Shown here one piece after another: positions 11,242-20,765 of a stretch of DNA of 31,481 nucleotides. The DNA is from Beroe ovata (Eukaryota > Ctenophora > Nuda > Beroida > Beroidae). The position numbers were made by a program, and so were the translations under genes. The notes beneath the pieces are model-generated. The model saw only the letters and a list, made by a program, of their open reading frames with translations, was not told where the DNA came from and did not search any database. The stretch covers positions 334,229 to 365,709 of the forward strand of contig CAMPET010000045.1 of the NCBI GenBank assembly GCA_946803715.1, read 5' to 3'. The stretch's first letter is position 1, and each line of letters opens with the position of its first letter.

Positions 11242-11925
11242 TTAGTCATCATCAAGTTGGAGAGGGTTTAGTAGGTAGTTTGAGTATTTTGACGCTTCCC
11301 GTGGCTTTGGGAGTGAACTCGTTAGACTGTTGCTGTTGACTGTTGCTGTTAGACTGTTGCTGTTGCTGTGATCCAGTGGGTCGTGGTCTAGTCTCCGACC
11401 CTGAGTTAAAGTATAATTGGTAGTGACTTGTGAGTAGCGCAAATATGTCTGCTTGTAGGTACCTAGAACCAGGTACCTACAACCGACATTTAGGGGACAT
11501 TCACCTACCTATCTACTTATCCTGATTGTGGTTGAAAGTCTCAAAGGTAGGATGGACATTGGACACAAGGAATGTGTATACTTAGACTATTCCGGGATAT
11601 GGTACTACAGACACTGTTCAACCGGACTGTGACTGTCCAGTGGACAGTGGTTGCCATATTTACCTGTCCAGTGAGACTGTCCTCCAGGTGGCGAATGTGG
11701 CTACCCCGCGGCGTCCCCTGCTGCAGAAGAGGGGATGTGGCTCCGTGCGAGGGCGGGCTGGTGCACGGGTTCAGCATCTGTGTCAGCTGTGACCTGGACG
11801 GGGGCCTGGGGTGTCACGGTTAGTTACCGGCATTCTCTCCGCTTAGGTACACCGGGAGATGTTATTCAACATGCCACATTCAGTGATACTGTAGTAGACG
11901 ACGGACGTGCCATGTGATCTATTCC
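11242..11925 (-). CDS. Candidate 3' part of an unrecognised gene (three phase-compatible exons)
   Basis: On the minus strand I can join 11925-11853, 11805-11664 and 11400-11242 (stop). Acceptors are CTACAG, CACCCCAG (with a CTAAC branch-point-like motif 10-15 bases upstream) and TTTAACTCAG. Donors are CCCG/GTGTAC and GGACAG/GTAAAT. Phases agree at both joins, and an in-frame stop upstream of the middle exon forces the splice there. The product is proline/serine-rich (NPCTSPPSHGATSP), then serine/asparagine-rich, and ends NPLQLDDD. No family is recognised. A 5' end is not found and may lie upstream, even beyond the TGF-beta gene. The middle and last exons are the better supported; the 45-nt first intron is short. 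It could be a chance alignment of open frames. Confidence 0.33.
11321..11370. repeat. Imperfect TGTTGC repeat within the candidate last exon
   Basis: GACTGTTGCTGTT-type units repeat about three times, encoding alternating Asn/Ser on the minus strand. Confidence 0.7.
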
Positions 11926-12008
11926 CTGTAGAATCAATGGAAACGAAATTGCTCGCTAGCCAATCAGGTAGGATCTCGTGACACGTCCATTGTTCCAATC
12001 ACTGTGAG

Positions 12009-12064
12009 TACGTGAGTAGGTACTATAATACGTGAGTACAGTGCGGTCACGTGACACACGTGAC
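12009..12064. promoter_or_regulatory. Clustered CACGTG and repeated TACGTGAGTA motifs upstream of the TGF-beta gene
   Basis: TACGTGAGTA occurs at 12009-12018 and 12029-12038. The palindrome GTCACGTGAC is at 12046-12055 and another CACGTGAC at 12057-12064. The cluster is about 200-250 bases upstream of the TATA box. CACGTG is the E-box core bound by bHLH factors; function here is inferred only from clustering. Confidence 0.35.
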
Positions 12065-12259
12065 AGAATGGAAGCTCGTAACAAGAAATGACGAAATGTG
12101 AGACAGAACTGGAGGTATATGAGATATGGCAAATAGAGATGGTAGACGATATCCAAACATATGTCTGACTGGTCTTGAGACATAATTGCAAGTCATGTCT
12201 GTACGATGCAGACAGTGCAAACACAACAACTGACAACTTGTGACGAATGACAGTTTCGA

Positions 12260-12267
12260 TATATAAA
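12260..12267 (+). promoter_or_regulatory. TATA box of the TGF-beta gene
   Basis: TATATAAA lies 66 bases upstream of the ATG at 12333. A TCAGTTCAGTT initiator-like sequence follows about 30 bases later, near 12293-12302. Confidence 0.6.
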
Positions 12268-12332
12268 CAAATCGTTACACCAAGAAAGACATCAGTTCAG
12301 TTATCATCTCCATCTCTACAACCGCTATAACC

Positions 12333-13298
12333 ATGATTCTAGTCCTCTTGATCGTCACAATACACAGCTCTAACGGGAGCTCTTACATCGGAGACCTCAT
12401 TAAACACGGATTCGGACTCCGTCCCTCACTTACTCCCTCCCCGACCGCTACAAGAAAAGTCCCCCAACACATATCGGAGCTCATGCAGCAGAAACCGGCG
12501 ACTGGTGTCAACAGATATGTCAACAAAGTACCCACATTGATGCAGGTGTCAAAACACAGTTTGACCGTGACATACACTCTCCCTGACACCACTAAACACG
12601 GAGTTCTACAGCAGATGGAGCTGGTTGTGTACACTAGACACATTCCTGCTGACACCACCCTAACTCTCAGTATCCAGGGTGTAGAACACCAATACAACGT
12701 GTCCGCTAATCAGGCACGTGGCACTATCACCCTCTCTATTGCCCCAGAGTTCACCGCGCAGTTGGAGATCACTATCTCAGCACACCAGCACGTCATCAGT
12801 TCCCATGGTGTCCACGTGGCCTCCACTCTGGCCATCTCCCGACTCCTCTCGCTCAAGCACCACCCCCAACTTGTACTACATTACCTCAACTCAGCCATCC
12901 TACACCCTGCAGCAGGGACAGCTAGACGCCACATTCTACAAATGTACGGCGAGACAACCACCACCCACCACCTCTCCCGTCGATCAGCCCACACCTCTCA
13001 CTGCCAGGCCCGGGATCTCATCGTCAACTTTGCCGACATCGGTCTCGGCTCAGTGATTGCTCCTGCCGAGTTCAATGCTCGACTCTGTTCCGGTGACTGC
13101 CATGTGGATCACACGGACACGCCCATGACAAACCACGCATACATCCAGAATCTGGTGTCGTATAGCGGGGGTGAGAGCGAGGGTGCCATGTGTGTGTCTG
13201 ACACCACAACACCACTCACAGTACTGGTGTCAGATGGAGATGAGTTCCACATGACTGTATACGAGGACATGATAGTGGAGTCATGTAGTTGTCGATAA
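12333..13298 (+). CDS. TGF-beta/BMP superfamily ligand precursor, single exon, 321 aa
   Basis: This is an intact 321-residue frame. A signal peptide (MILVLLIVTIHSSNG) is followed by a prodomain of about 200 residues with an N-glycosylation site (YNVSAN). A dibasic site, LSRR (216-217), probably releases a mature ligand of about 104 residues. The mature part has the cystine-knot signature: CQARDLIVNFADIG, CSGDC, TNHAYIQNLV, a single Cys in AMCVSD, and terminal VESCSCR. The cysteines are 224, 252, 256, 287, 318 and 320. Most family members have CC where this protein has Met286-Cys287. The missing residue aligns with the one forming the interchain disulfide, as in GDF9, BMP15, GDF3 and Lefty types. 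The protein would be secreted and signal through receptor serine kinases. A TATA box precedes it. It is convergent with the carboxypeptidase gene. Assignment to a subfamily is not possible by eye. Confidence 0.93.
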   Translation: MILVLLIVTIHSSNGSSYIGDLIKHGFGLRPSLTPSPTATRKVPQHISELMQQKPATGVNRYVNKVPTLMQVSKHSLTVTYTLPDTTKHGVLQQMELVVYTRHIPADTTLTLSIQGVEHQYNVSANQARGTITLSIAPEFTAQLEITISAHQHVISSHGVHVASTLAISRLLSLKHHPQLVLHYLNSAILHPAAGTARRHILQMYGETTTTHHLSRRSAHTSHCQARDLIVNFADIGLGSVIAPAEFNARLCSGDCHVDHTDTPMTNHAYIQNLVSYSGGESEGAMCVSDTTTPLTVLVSDGDEFHMTVYEDMIVESCSCR

Positions 13299-13773
13299 CT
13301 GTTCGCTAAGATTGATATATTATTGCAACTGTTTTAAGTTGCAAACTATTTAACGTCAACTTTTATTTGTGAAAGATTTTTTATCGAATATAACAACACA
13401 TTAACCCAAACCATTTTATTTGTGTTATGATTTTTTATCGCATACACCAATTCAAAACATTTGTGTGATTACTGAATACTGGTACTCTCCACAAGTTACA
13501 AGCCAATAATTGGGGAGGAAAACGTTACGATAGGAGGAGAGATATGATATGGAAGAAAATGATATAAACGAGATATTAAGTAGACACTAGAGTATGATAA
13601 ACTGATCCATGTACCGGTGACTGTGAAGTGAGTCTCGCTTTGGTGGAGTAGGAGTGATGAGTCACGTGAACAGGAGGCAAGGACCGGACAACATCGTACT
13701 CCCTCAGCTTCTTACTGATGCTGCGAGTCAAATGAGTGATATGCGTGAATGAGTGATTTGTTATGTTAGGATT
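13299..13773. other. Convergent intergenic region between TGF-beta and carboxypeptidase genes
   Basis: This holds both 3' UTRs. No exon is seen. On the minus strand AATAAA occurs at about 13363-13368 and 13415-13420 and could serve the carboxypeptidase transcript. No AATAAA is seen on the plus strand shortly after the TGF-beta stop. Confidence 0.5.
13363..13443. repeat. Imperfect direct repeat of about 50 bp
   Basis: TTTTATTTGTG followed by GATTTTTTATCG occurs starting near 13362 and again near 13413, with small differences between. Confidence 0.75.
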
Positions 13774-16700
13774 TCACGCACTGTCCGATTGGGCGATGTA
13801 CCTGACTGTCGAGTTGGGGGTACACATCATCTCTTTACTGGGGCTCGGGGCTTGTTTCTGGGTCAGTTCGCGGGCCATTTTACTGCGGAGCTGCTTGATA
13901 TAGCTCTGTAGAGATGTCGTGCTGAAACACACACACACATGAGCTGATCGGCGAGGTATTCTCACTCGATTAGGACAAGTACTTTGGTTGTTCCAAGTCC
14001 CGGCATAAACTTTAAAACGTTGATCACTCCTAAGGACTCGAGGAGCTACCCGTGACACAAATCATTAGATTTCATAATCGACTTCCACGATCATTCCTTT
14101 AGTTCATGATAAGTAATGGTAATTATGGATTGTATGGTACCGACTATGAAACGACTAGGAGTACCTGTTTGAAAGCTGTGCTTCATACGCTGGCTTGTAA
14201 ATTGGGTCGGACGAACTTCTCCCATTTTCTGTGTTCAGTGTGGTTCTAAAACAGGAAATTTGCTCAAGTTGACAATGCCTCACAGCTCAAAATGATATAT
14301 ATCCAGGACAAAAGCACACGTGATAGGAACGACACAAAAACACGCGCTACTTACTTGTTAGCATTGGACCGTTGTCTGTGCACCATCAGCACCTCATCCC
14401 TGAGTTGAGCTTTGAGTTTGCTCTTGTTAACCGGCGGAGGCGGGCTGGGCGGGGTGAGGGGCGGGGCAGGAATTGGGAGCAGGTCGTAGTAGTCGAGGAA
14501 TGTTCGAGCAACATTCCTACCGAGTCCAATGTACCCATCCACCGAGTAGGGAATCACCTGGATAAGCTGGTTGATGAGGGGGAGGCACAGCTGGGAAGCA
14601 TCGCACGGGAATTACTGCTGCACGATGTGCTGTTTCTCATGATCACATCAGAGTCTGATGACCAGACTCAAGACACCCCAGCTGCTGTGTCCCGGATTAC
14701 CTGACTGTTCTGGTTTGTGTAGCTGTAGAATGACACCTCCAGTGTGTAACAATTAGATCTGGGACTCAGACACGAGCCTAGGAACCGACGACCAGTCCCT
14801 GCCTTCACTGCGTCCTTATTGAACGATGTGAACGCCTGCGAGCGAGGTGATGAGTGACGTTAGTTAGATGTTGTTTTCATGACATTCGAGCGTACAGGCA
14901 GTCAGAGTACATACTGAGAGTCACAGTACATACTGTCAGTCACAGTACAATCAGCAAATACTGACAGTCACAACATCAACAGTCACGAATCTCACCAGGG
15001 AGAAATCCTCAGCGTTGTTGCACAGCAATTTCGGGAAAATAGCCTGTCTCTCGAATCTGTCACTGTCATCGTACACGTTACCGTACATGAACCCGTTCAT
15101 TAGTGTGGAATGAGCGTGGATATCTGAAAGAGAGAAGTAGATCAGCTGTTCAGTTATTGCGGCCAGCGAAACAGAATAATAGTCAGATTATCATTCATCT
15201 CAACGGTTACATATCGGTACCCTCAGTTATTGAACACAGAACAGGTAACCTCCAAATACATGCTGAATGCTACAAACCTATGTAGAAGTCTAGGTCGACA
15301 CTGGGGTTGTCGTTATACTCCAGCAGGAGGGCTTTGGTCGCCTCTAGGGTGGGGTGTGCCCATCTGGAGGGATCAGTCCAATGCCGGTTCAGATCAAATC
15401 CCATGAGAGAACACCGATAATTTCCCAGCGCAACTCCGTCAGGGTTCAGCATGGGAACTGTGAGGGACGGTTTTGAAATAGGTTATATTGACAATGGACG
15501 ACAGCCATTGTGAGCTTTATTTCCGCTGAAACGGTCACTAACCGAATTTGAATACTATATGGTCACGAAGAGCCTTTGCTTCAGGCGTGTCTTCAAGCAA
15601 AAACTCCATCAGACCTGGGATATAATAAGTGTGTTGACTGCTCTAATTGAATTGGCAACGTTCTGCATTCCTGCATCAGAGTTATAGGTATGGTTGAGTC
15701 AATCGCCGAACTTTTGCTTGCTAAGTCATTCGATACAAAAGAAGCACACTTGTAGACTATATCTCACCTTCACAGACATACGAAGCTGGTGACTCCCCTG
15801 GGTGGACTCTAGCAGTGATGAATATCACTCTTTTCTGCCTAGTCGGGTGTATGTTTTCTGAAAATAGTTTGATCCGAAATCAGAAGAATATTTTGGGTAA
15901 CAGTTCCCACGCCGCGCAATTGACTGTCGTGCGCGTCGTGTTGAACTCAAACCACGCTGGTCGCGGGTGATGAAAACTTTCACACGATTTTGTCGTCGCG
16001 CGCTCGACTAACCAAAATCGAGATGGTGACTGTCCCATGATGGAAGTTCATAGCAAATTACCTCACTGTTCCTCTACCTACTCCATAGACTACCATAGGT
16101 AGTTCATGTCTTAATACACTAAAACTCCCGGATCAAAAAGTAAACCGAAACATGTGGACCAGTCAGCAGGACAAAAACTACAGAATTGAACTGTATCCGA
16201 TTTGGCGATTTGTATCCACATCATGACATATTGACATGACTGGCATACAGCAATGTGTTCACATTCAGTGTTTCAACACAATAACTGGAATTGGCGCCCA
16301 GTGACCAGTAACGTTCTTGAGAATCAACAATCATCCTGTATCCCACAATGTGATTAGGCTATCAACTTCTGTAACAGAGTGGTCTGTGAGGAACCTCACG
16401 GTTTCGATTCCTCATTCAATATGCCGTACAGCAAGGATCTCCACCGTGTTCGCCAGGCTAGGCACCTAACCACTCTGTCTTGACCAAAGTCGATTTTATT
16501 AAGTTGGATTGAAATGTTTCCTTGTGTTTGACAACGGGTGCCTACACAGTACTCCATGACAACAAGTAGATGTTTTATAAGCTAGTCACACGAGGAACCA
16601 AATTGACACTGACGATATGTTACCTGGCGATGTTATAGTGATGATGTCGAGATTCCGTTGTTGCTGAAAATAGATGTGATAGAATCTTCATGTGAAATCT

Positions 16701-19700
16701 GTCAAAAAAAGTGTTGACAAGGGAAAGCGATGTCCAGGGAAATTAGTGATTTTGACAAAAGAGAGTAGGTAATGTTGATAGAAAGAAGTGGTGTCATAAA
16801 AATTGGTTTCCAACAAACAATAAAGGGCTTAGGATACAAGTGCAAGTGATTAAGAGAAGACAATATGCAGAGACTGTAGAATGAAGTGGTGTCAAGGAGA
16901 GCGGTATTAAGACAGATCACTTACCACTGTATCCGACAATACATCAGCGTAGAAATAGTCAATATCCCTAGCTTCCTGTTCAGCGATCCAATTACTAAGT
17001 CTTGTGTTGGGGTACGGGAAACAGTATGCAAACTGAGATGTTTGACTCATGTTAATCGTGGAATTAATACGTATCACGACTTGTTTCAATATACATCCCA
17101 ACCCAGTTATCCGTATGTCATCTTATAATTGTGACAAGTGACAACGATGTTTACTTCCAATGCTAACCTCATAGATGTCATCCTCCTTATCGAACTGGAA
17201 TGCGAATGACATGACATAGTTCNCCTGTATCCCACAATGTGATTAGGCTATCAACTTCTGTGACAGAGTGGTCTGTACGGAACCTCACGGTTTTGGTCCT
17301 TTTGATTCCTCATTTAACATGCCGTACAGCAAGGATCTCCACCGTGTTCGCCAGGCTACGCATCACTCTGTCTTGACCAAAGTCGATTTTATTAAGTCTC
17401 GTTGGATTGTGTTTGACAACGGGTACTTGTGTTTGACAACGGGTACTCCATGACAACAAGTAGATGTTGTATAAGCTAGTCACACGAGGAACCAAATTGA
17501 CACTGACGATATGTTACCTGGCGATGTTATAGTGATGATGTCGAGATTCCGTTGTTGCTGAAAATAGAGGTGATACAATCTTCATGTGAAATCTGTCAAA
17601 AAAGTGTTGACAAGGGAAAGCGATGTCCAGGGAAATTAGTGATTTTGACAAATGAGAATAGGAAATGTTGACATAGAAAGAATGTTGATAGAAAGAAGTG
17701 GTGTCATAAAAATTGGTTTCCAACAAACAATTAAGGGCTTAGGATACAAGTGCAAGTGATTTAGAGACGACAATATGCAGAGACTGTAGAATGAAGTGGT
17801 GTCAAGGAGAGTGGTATTAAGACCAATCACTTACCACTGTATCCGACAATACATCGGCATAGAAATAGTCAATATCCCTAGCTTCCTGTTCAGCAATCCA
17901 ATTACTAAGTCTTGTGTTGGGGTACGGGAAACAGTATGCAAACTGAGAAGTTTGACTCATGTAATTCGTGAAATTAATATCACGACTTGTTTCAATATAA
18001 ATCCCAACCCAGTTATCCTTATGTCATCTTATAATGTATAATGTCATCTTATATAATAATGTCATCTTATATAATAATGGTGACATGTGACAACGATGTT
18101 TACTTCCAATGCTAACCTCATAGATGTCATCCTCTTTATCGAACTGGAATGCGAATGACATGACATAGTTCTTCCTGTGGTCTGGGCACTTGTAGTAGAA
18201 TACATTCTTACCTGGCACCCTCTGCCTGATTGAGACATTAGATCACTCTCAACCAGTACAGACTACAGAATCGAACAATTAATTAATTAATTAATTAATC
18301 ATAGGACCAAATCAAACAATAAGTTACAGAATGACAGCGGCACCCCGTTGCTCTCTAATCCAGATATGACGGGATAACATCAGAAATCCCGATGTTTCCC
18401 TGCTACGTACCATTTAGGTCGGGATGTCGATCTAACAACGGGACTCATCCCTTCCCTGTACAAGCTCTTGGTCTTACTGAAGTTCACAATGTTGAAGATG
18501 ACTCTCTGAAAGGCGCCGAACATTTAGTACACATTATAGTGTAGCAAGTCGGCATATTGGGCGATCTGTCTATGGCGGGCAACTCGCGTGTTCAGCAGAT
18601 ATTGACTATTGAGTGGATATCAATAAAATAGAATATCGCGCCAACAGGACGTGTGTCGAATACCACGAACTTTGCTCCGAAAACTTCTTAAATGGCGTGG
18701 TACTGGCTTAGCCTGATCGCTCAAGCTGCTCTCAAGTTACCTAGTCCATACTCAAGTCTAGTATCCGAGCACAATGAAACCCAAGGACAACCAGAATATG
18801 GGACTATGGTAATGAACAAGCTCCCAGGACACATACCTGGTCTGCCTTGATGTTCTCCACGGTAAAGTAGAACCACACCCTAAACCGTGGGTTGCACGTG
18901 TCAGGACGGATGAAGATGTCGTACTCGATCTCGGTTATGTAGTCCACTCTACCCAAGTTACCTGTGATATACTACACTTCAATAACCAATTTCTACGGCA
19001 GTACAGAATTTAGGACAATACTGCCAAAATTAACCTGTTCGCGCAATTTAGGGGCAGTTTGATCACAAATGGCACAATTTATCTCTTTACAGTATTACGC
19101 TCAAGTACTCACAAGTTGGAACATCACGGAGATATGGAACACCTATTCTAATACTTGAATACTTTTTGTCATTTCATTATTTCTTTATTAACCGAATTGG
19201 ACTTATCAACACTACTTATTACAATCAAATTTGAGGTTGAAAACGGAGCTGTATACCGAAAATATTCCCGATGACAATTGTCAAATTATCAAAATCCATA
19301 TTCAGTTATTAAAATTCAGTTTCATTACTTTGTCGCAGAGACTATATTCAAAATCAATCGGCGTTCTTTCTTCATTTGATACTTCAGACAAAAGACACAA
19401 TTTTCCCAAATTGATAATGAAATAGAAATTACAATTATAGTCAATGGTATAATTGGGGAAGGGTCACAAATAATTTCAGTCACGTGACAGTGATTTACCA
19501 ACGAGAACATAGATCTTTTCGGGAAACGCTGTCACGTGATTGAAATCATTCCTGAACTCTCTCTCCAATAATACCACTCTCTATAATACCACTCTCTATT
19601 AATAGTGCTAAGTGCAATCATTCCAACTTACAGAATCAAACAAATTATACAGTAGGAATATAATATAGGTTATAGGTAATAGAAGAAATTGATTAGGATT

Positions 19701-20765
19701 GTAATTGATTGCATAGTGTCGCTATTCAAATCCTTCCATTTCTCTCATTCACTTTGCCAAGGGCAGTCCCTACCCTTACGACTGTACCATCCACACTCCT
19801 CGGGAGAGGGAAAATCGTCACAGTCCCAGTAGCAATGATTCGTGCAGACATCCCGGCAACTCGGACTGCACCTCCTCGTACAGCCAGGTGGTGCAATGAC
19901 AGCTCTCCTCTTCCTATCCCCCTGCTGATCCCCCTCCTCCAGGAGTAGCTTGACCAGCTGATCCACCAGCTCCGGCATGTCCCACAGCGAGACACGCTCT
20001 CCTGCAGAGCACTTGTTCGAGGAGATCAAGTCCAGGAGGGCGTCACGGTGTTCGGGGCATATGCTCAGATCAGTGGGAACGTTTGTACCCTCCTCTGCTG
20101 TGGTAATAACCGTCCCGGCAAAGCAAAGCAACATCAGTGGTAATACGAGCATCACTTCCTCGTTGATGAGAACGTTTGAACGAAGAGAAATATTTGTGGT
20201 TCGTCTATGAATGAATGTCTTATTAGGAGCCATGGGTATTTATAAGGGAAGAATTATTACACAATCTAGCGGCATTTCCGTCATATTATTCTTGAACCAC
20301 TCTTATCGCGACAGATGCTTTATTTTGTGCCCTATATTTCCTGGAAATGCAAGGGGCAATTACGAAAATATTGCGTACCGTTACAACTGCAAAGGTTGAC
20401 CGGAAACATTTGCACTAAAATTTCGCTTTTGAGGGGTCCATTCTTACTCGGAGAGTGATAATCAAAAAAATTGGCCACTTTTTTGTAATACCTTACAAAT
20501 ATGTTGAGACATATTTCAACATTTTCGTAATTGAATTAACGTCGTTTATTAAACGAATAATCTACCTTATAACATGAAGCACAGTTATTTAGGTTAACTT
20601 ACCACTTTCGAAATTAGCATCGAATATGAGATGTCCCTTCCTGGGCGGACCTCTATAGCCTGGTGGAAGAACACACATCTTGGAAACATTGCCAACCACC
20701 TCCTCACTGACAAGCGGGTCTGATTCGCCCGGCTCTGGGCTATCCCCATACACTGCACTTCGCAT
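13774..20765 (-). CDS. AGBL4: Cytosolic carboxypeptidase of the AGBL4/CCP6 type (M14 tubulin deglutamylase family), with frameshift
   Basis: Minus-strand exons: 20765-20603 (ATG), 18961-18837, 18505-18411, 18225-18117, 17942-17835, 17557-17518, 15857-15768, 15615-15543, 15457-15278, 15123-14996, 14835-14701, 14557-14355, 14245-14165, 13921-13774. Junctions are GT-AG and phase-consistent, giving about 558 residues if one surplus base is ignored. The N-terminal CCP domain includes [28 protein letters not shown]-like and FAYCFPY motifs. The catalytic M14 domain shows ARVHPGE (zinc ligands near H232 and E235), [26 protein letters not shown] (third zinc ligand), GTGRRFLG and [12 protein letters not shown] with the catalytic Glu near 403, then [12 protein letters not shown] and a proline-rich tail. 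Family members remove glutamates from tubulin side chains and other proteins in cilia and cytoplasm. Anomalies: exon 15615-15543 has six T where the frame needs five, creating an early stop; and exons 17942-17835 and 17557-17518 have second copies at 17032-16925 and 16663-16624, with part of 18225-18117 repeated at 17222-17168. Confidence 0.9.
14899..14975. repeat. Short tandem repeats in a carboxypeptidase intron
   Basis: Degenerate units of about 20 bases with AGTACATACTG and CAGTCACA motifs recur three to four times between exons 14835-14701 and 15123-14996. Confidence 0.6.
16335..17222. repeat. Tandem duplication inside the carboxypeptidase gene, copy 1
   Basis: This block begins CCTGTATCCCACAATGTGAT and ends GACATGACATAGTTC directly before N at 17223. 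It matches 17224-18171 with scattered substitutions and small indels. On the minus strand it holds the exon copies 16663-16624 ([13 protein letters not shown]), 17032-16925 ([15 protein letters not shown]...) and a 5'-truncated exon 17222-17168. If all copies were spliced in, the frame would break, because the QQRN exon ends in phase 1 and the FAYC exon needs phase 0. Confidence 0.9.
17223..17223. other. Ambiguous base N at the junction of the intragenic duplication
   Basis: Copy 1 ends at 17222 within a coding exon and copy 2 starts at 17224. The N therefore truncates an exon exactly at the duplication boundary. Confidence 0.9.
17224..18171. repeat. Tandem duplication inside the carboxypeptidase gene, copy 2
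   Basis: This is the second copy of the block. It joins a complete exon 18225-18117 at its right side, so it is the copy continuous with the 5' part of the gene. It differs from copy 1 by substitutions and indels, for example an extra block with ATGTTGACATAGAAAGA near 17668-17690. Confidence 0.9.
18021..18080. repeat. Tandem ATGTCATCTTATA repeat
   Basis: ATGTCATCTTATA-type units with AATAAT spacers occur three times in an intron, in copy 2 of the duplication. Copy 1 has only a single ATGTCATCTTATA unit. Confidence 0.75.
18277..18299. repeat. (AATT)n microsatellite
   Basis: Nearly six uninterrupted AATT units lie in the intron between exons 18225-18117 and 18505-18411. Confidence 0.9.
19469..19550. 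repeat. Inverted repeat with CACGTGAC arms in the first carboxypeptidase intron
   Basis: The 22-base arms at 19469-19490 and 19529-19550 are inverted with two mismatches, and each contains TCACGTGACAG or its complement. The loop is 38 bases. It lies about 200 bases downstream of the nested peptide gene's stop. It could be a MITE remnant; no target duplication is evident. Confidence 0.75.
19745..20152 (-). CDS. Nested intronless gene: secreted cysteine-rich propeptide, 135 aa
   Basis: The gene lies on the same strand inside the first intron (20602-18962) of the carboxypeptidase gene. The frame is open further up to an ATG at 20233, but a TATA box lies only 3 bases before that ATG, so transcription should start near 20210. 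The ATG at 20152 is therefore chosen; it gives an immediate signal peptide, [20 protein letters not shown] pro-region (about 20-83) has two cysteines (CX15C, residues 32 and 48) and an amphipathic segment ([13 protein letters not shown]), and ends in the tetrabasic-like site DRKRR. The predicted mature peptide (84-135) has eight cysteines at 91, 95, 99, 103, 107, 111, 120 and 130: five consecutive CX3C steps, then X8 and X9. I do not recognise the family. A secreted signalling or defence peptide is possible. The propeptide layout loosely recalls insulin-like precursors, but the cysteine spacing does not match. Confidence 0.78.
   Translation of the reverse strand: MLVLPLMLLCFAGTVITTAEEGTNVPTDLSICPEHRDALLDLISSNKCSAGERVSLWDMPELVDQLVKLLLEEGDQQGDRKRRAVIAPPGCTRRCSPSCRDVCTNHCYWDCDDFPSPEECGWYSRKGRDCPWQSE
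20237..20244 (-). promoter_or_regulatory. TATA box of the nested peptide gene
   Basis: TATAAATA on the minus strand lies about 85 bases upstream of the preferred ATG at 20152. A start site about 30 bases downstream leaves a leader of roughly 55 bases and excludes the ATG at 20233. Confidence 0.65.

Noticed and set aside
12718-13056. Alternative-frame ORF of 112 codons inside the TGF-beta gene
   Set aside because: It is a shadow frame. The main frame carries the cystine-knot signature and an intact signal peptide.
19745-20152. Insulin/relaxin-like identity of the nested peptide
   Set aside because: The signal peptide, basic cleavage site and cysteines in both halves are suggestive, but the A-chain CC-X3-C-X8-C pattern and B-chain spacing are absent.
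20153-20233. Upstream ATG at 20233 as the start of the nested peptide gene
   Set aside because: It lies 3 bases after the TATA box, upstream of any likely transcription start, and would place 27 polar residues before the signal peptide.
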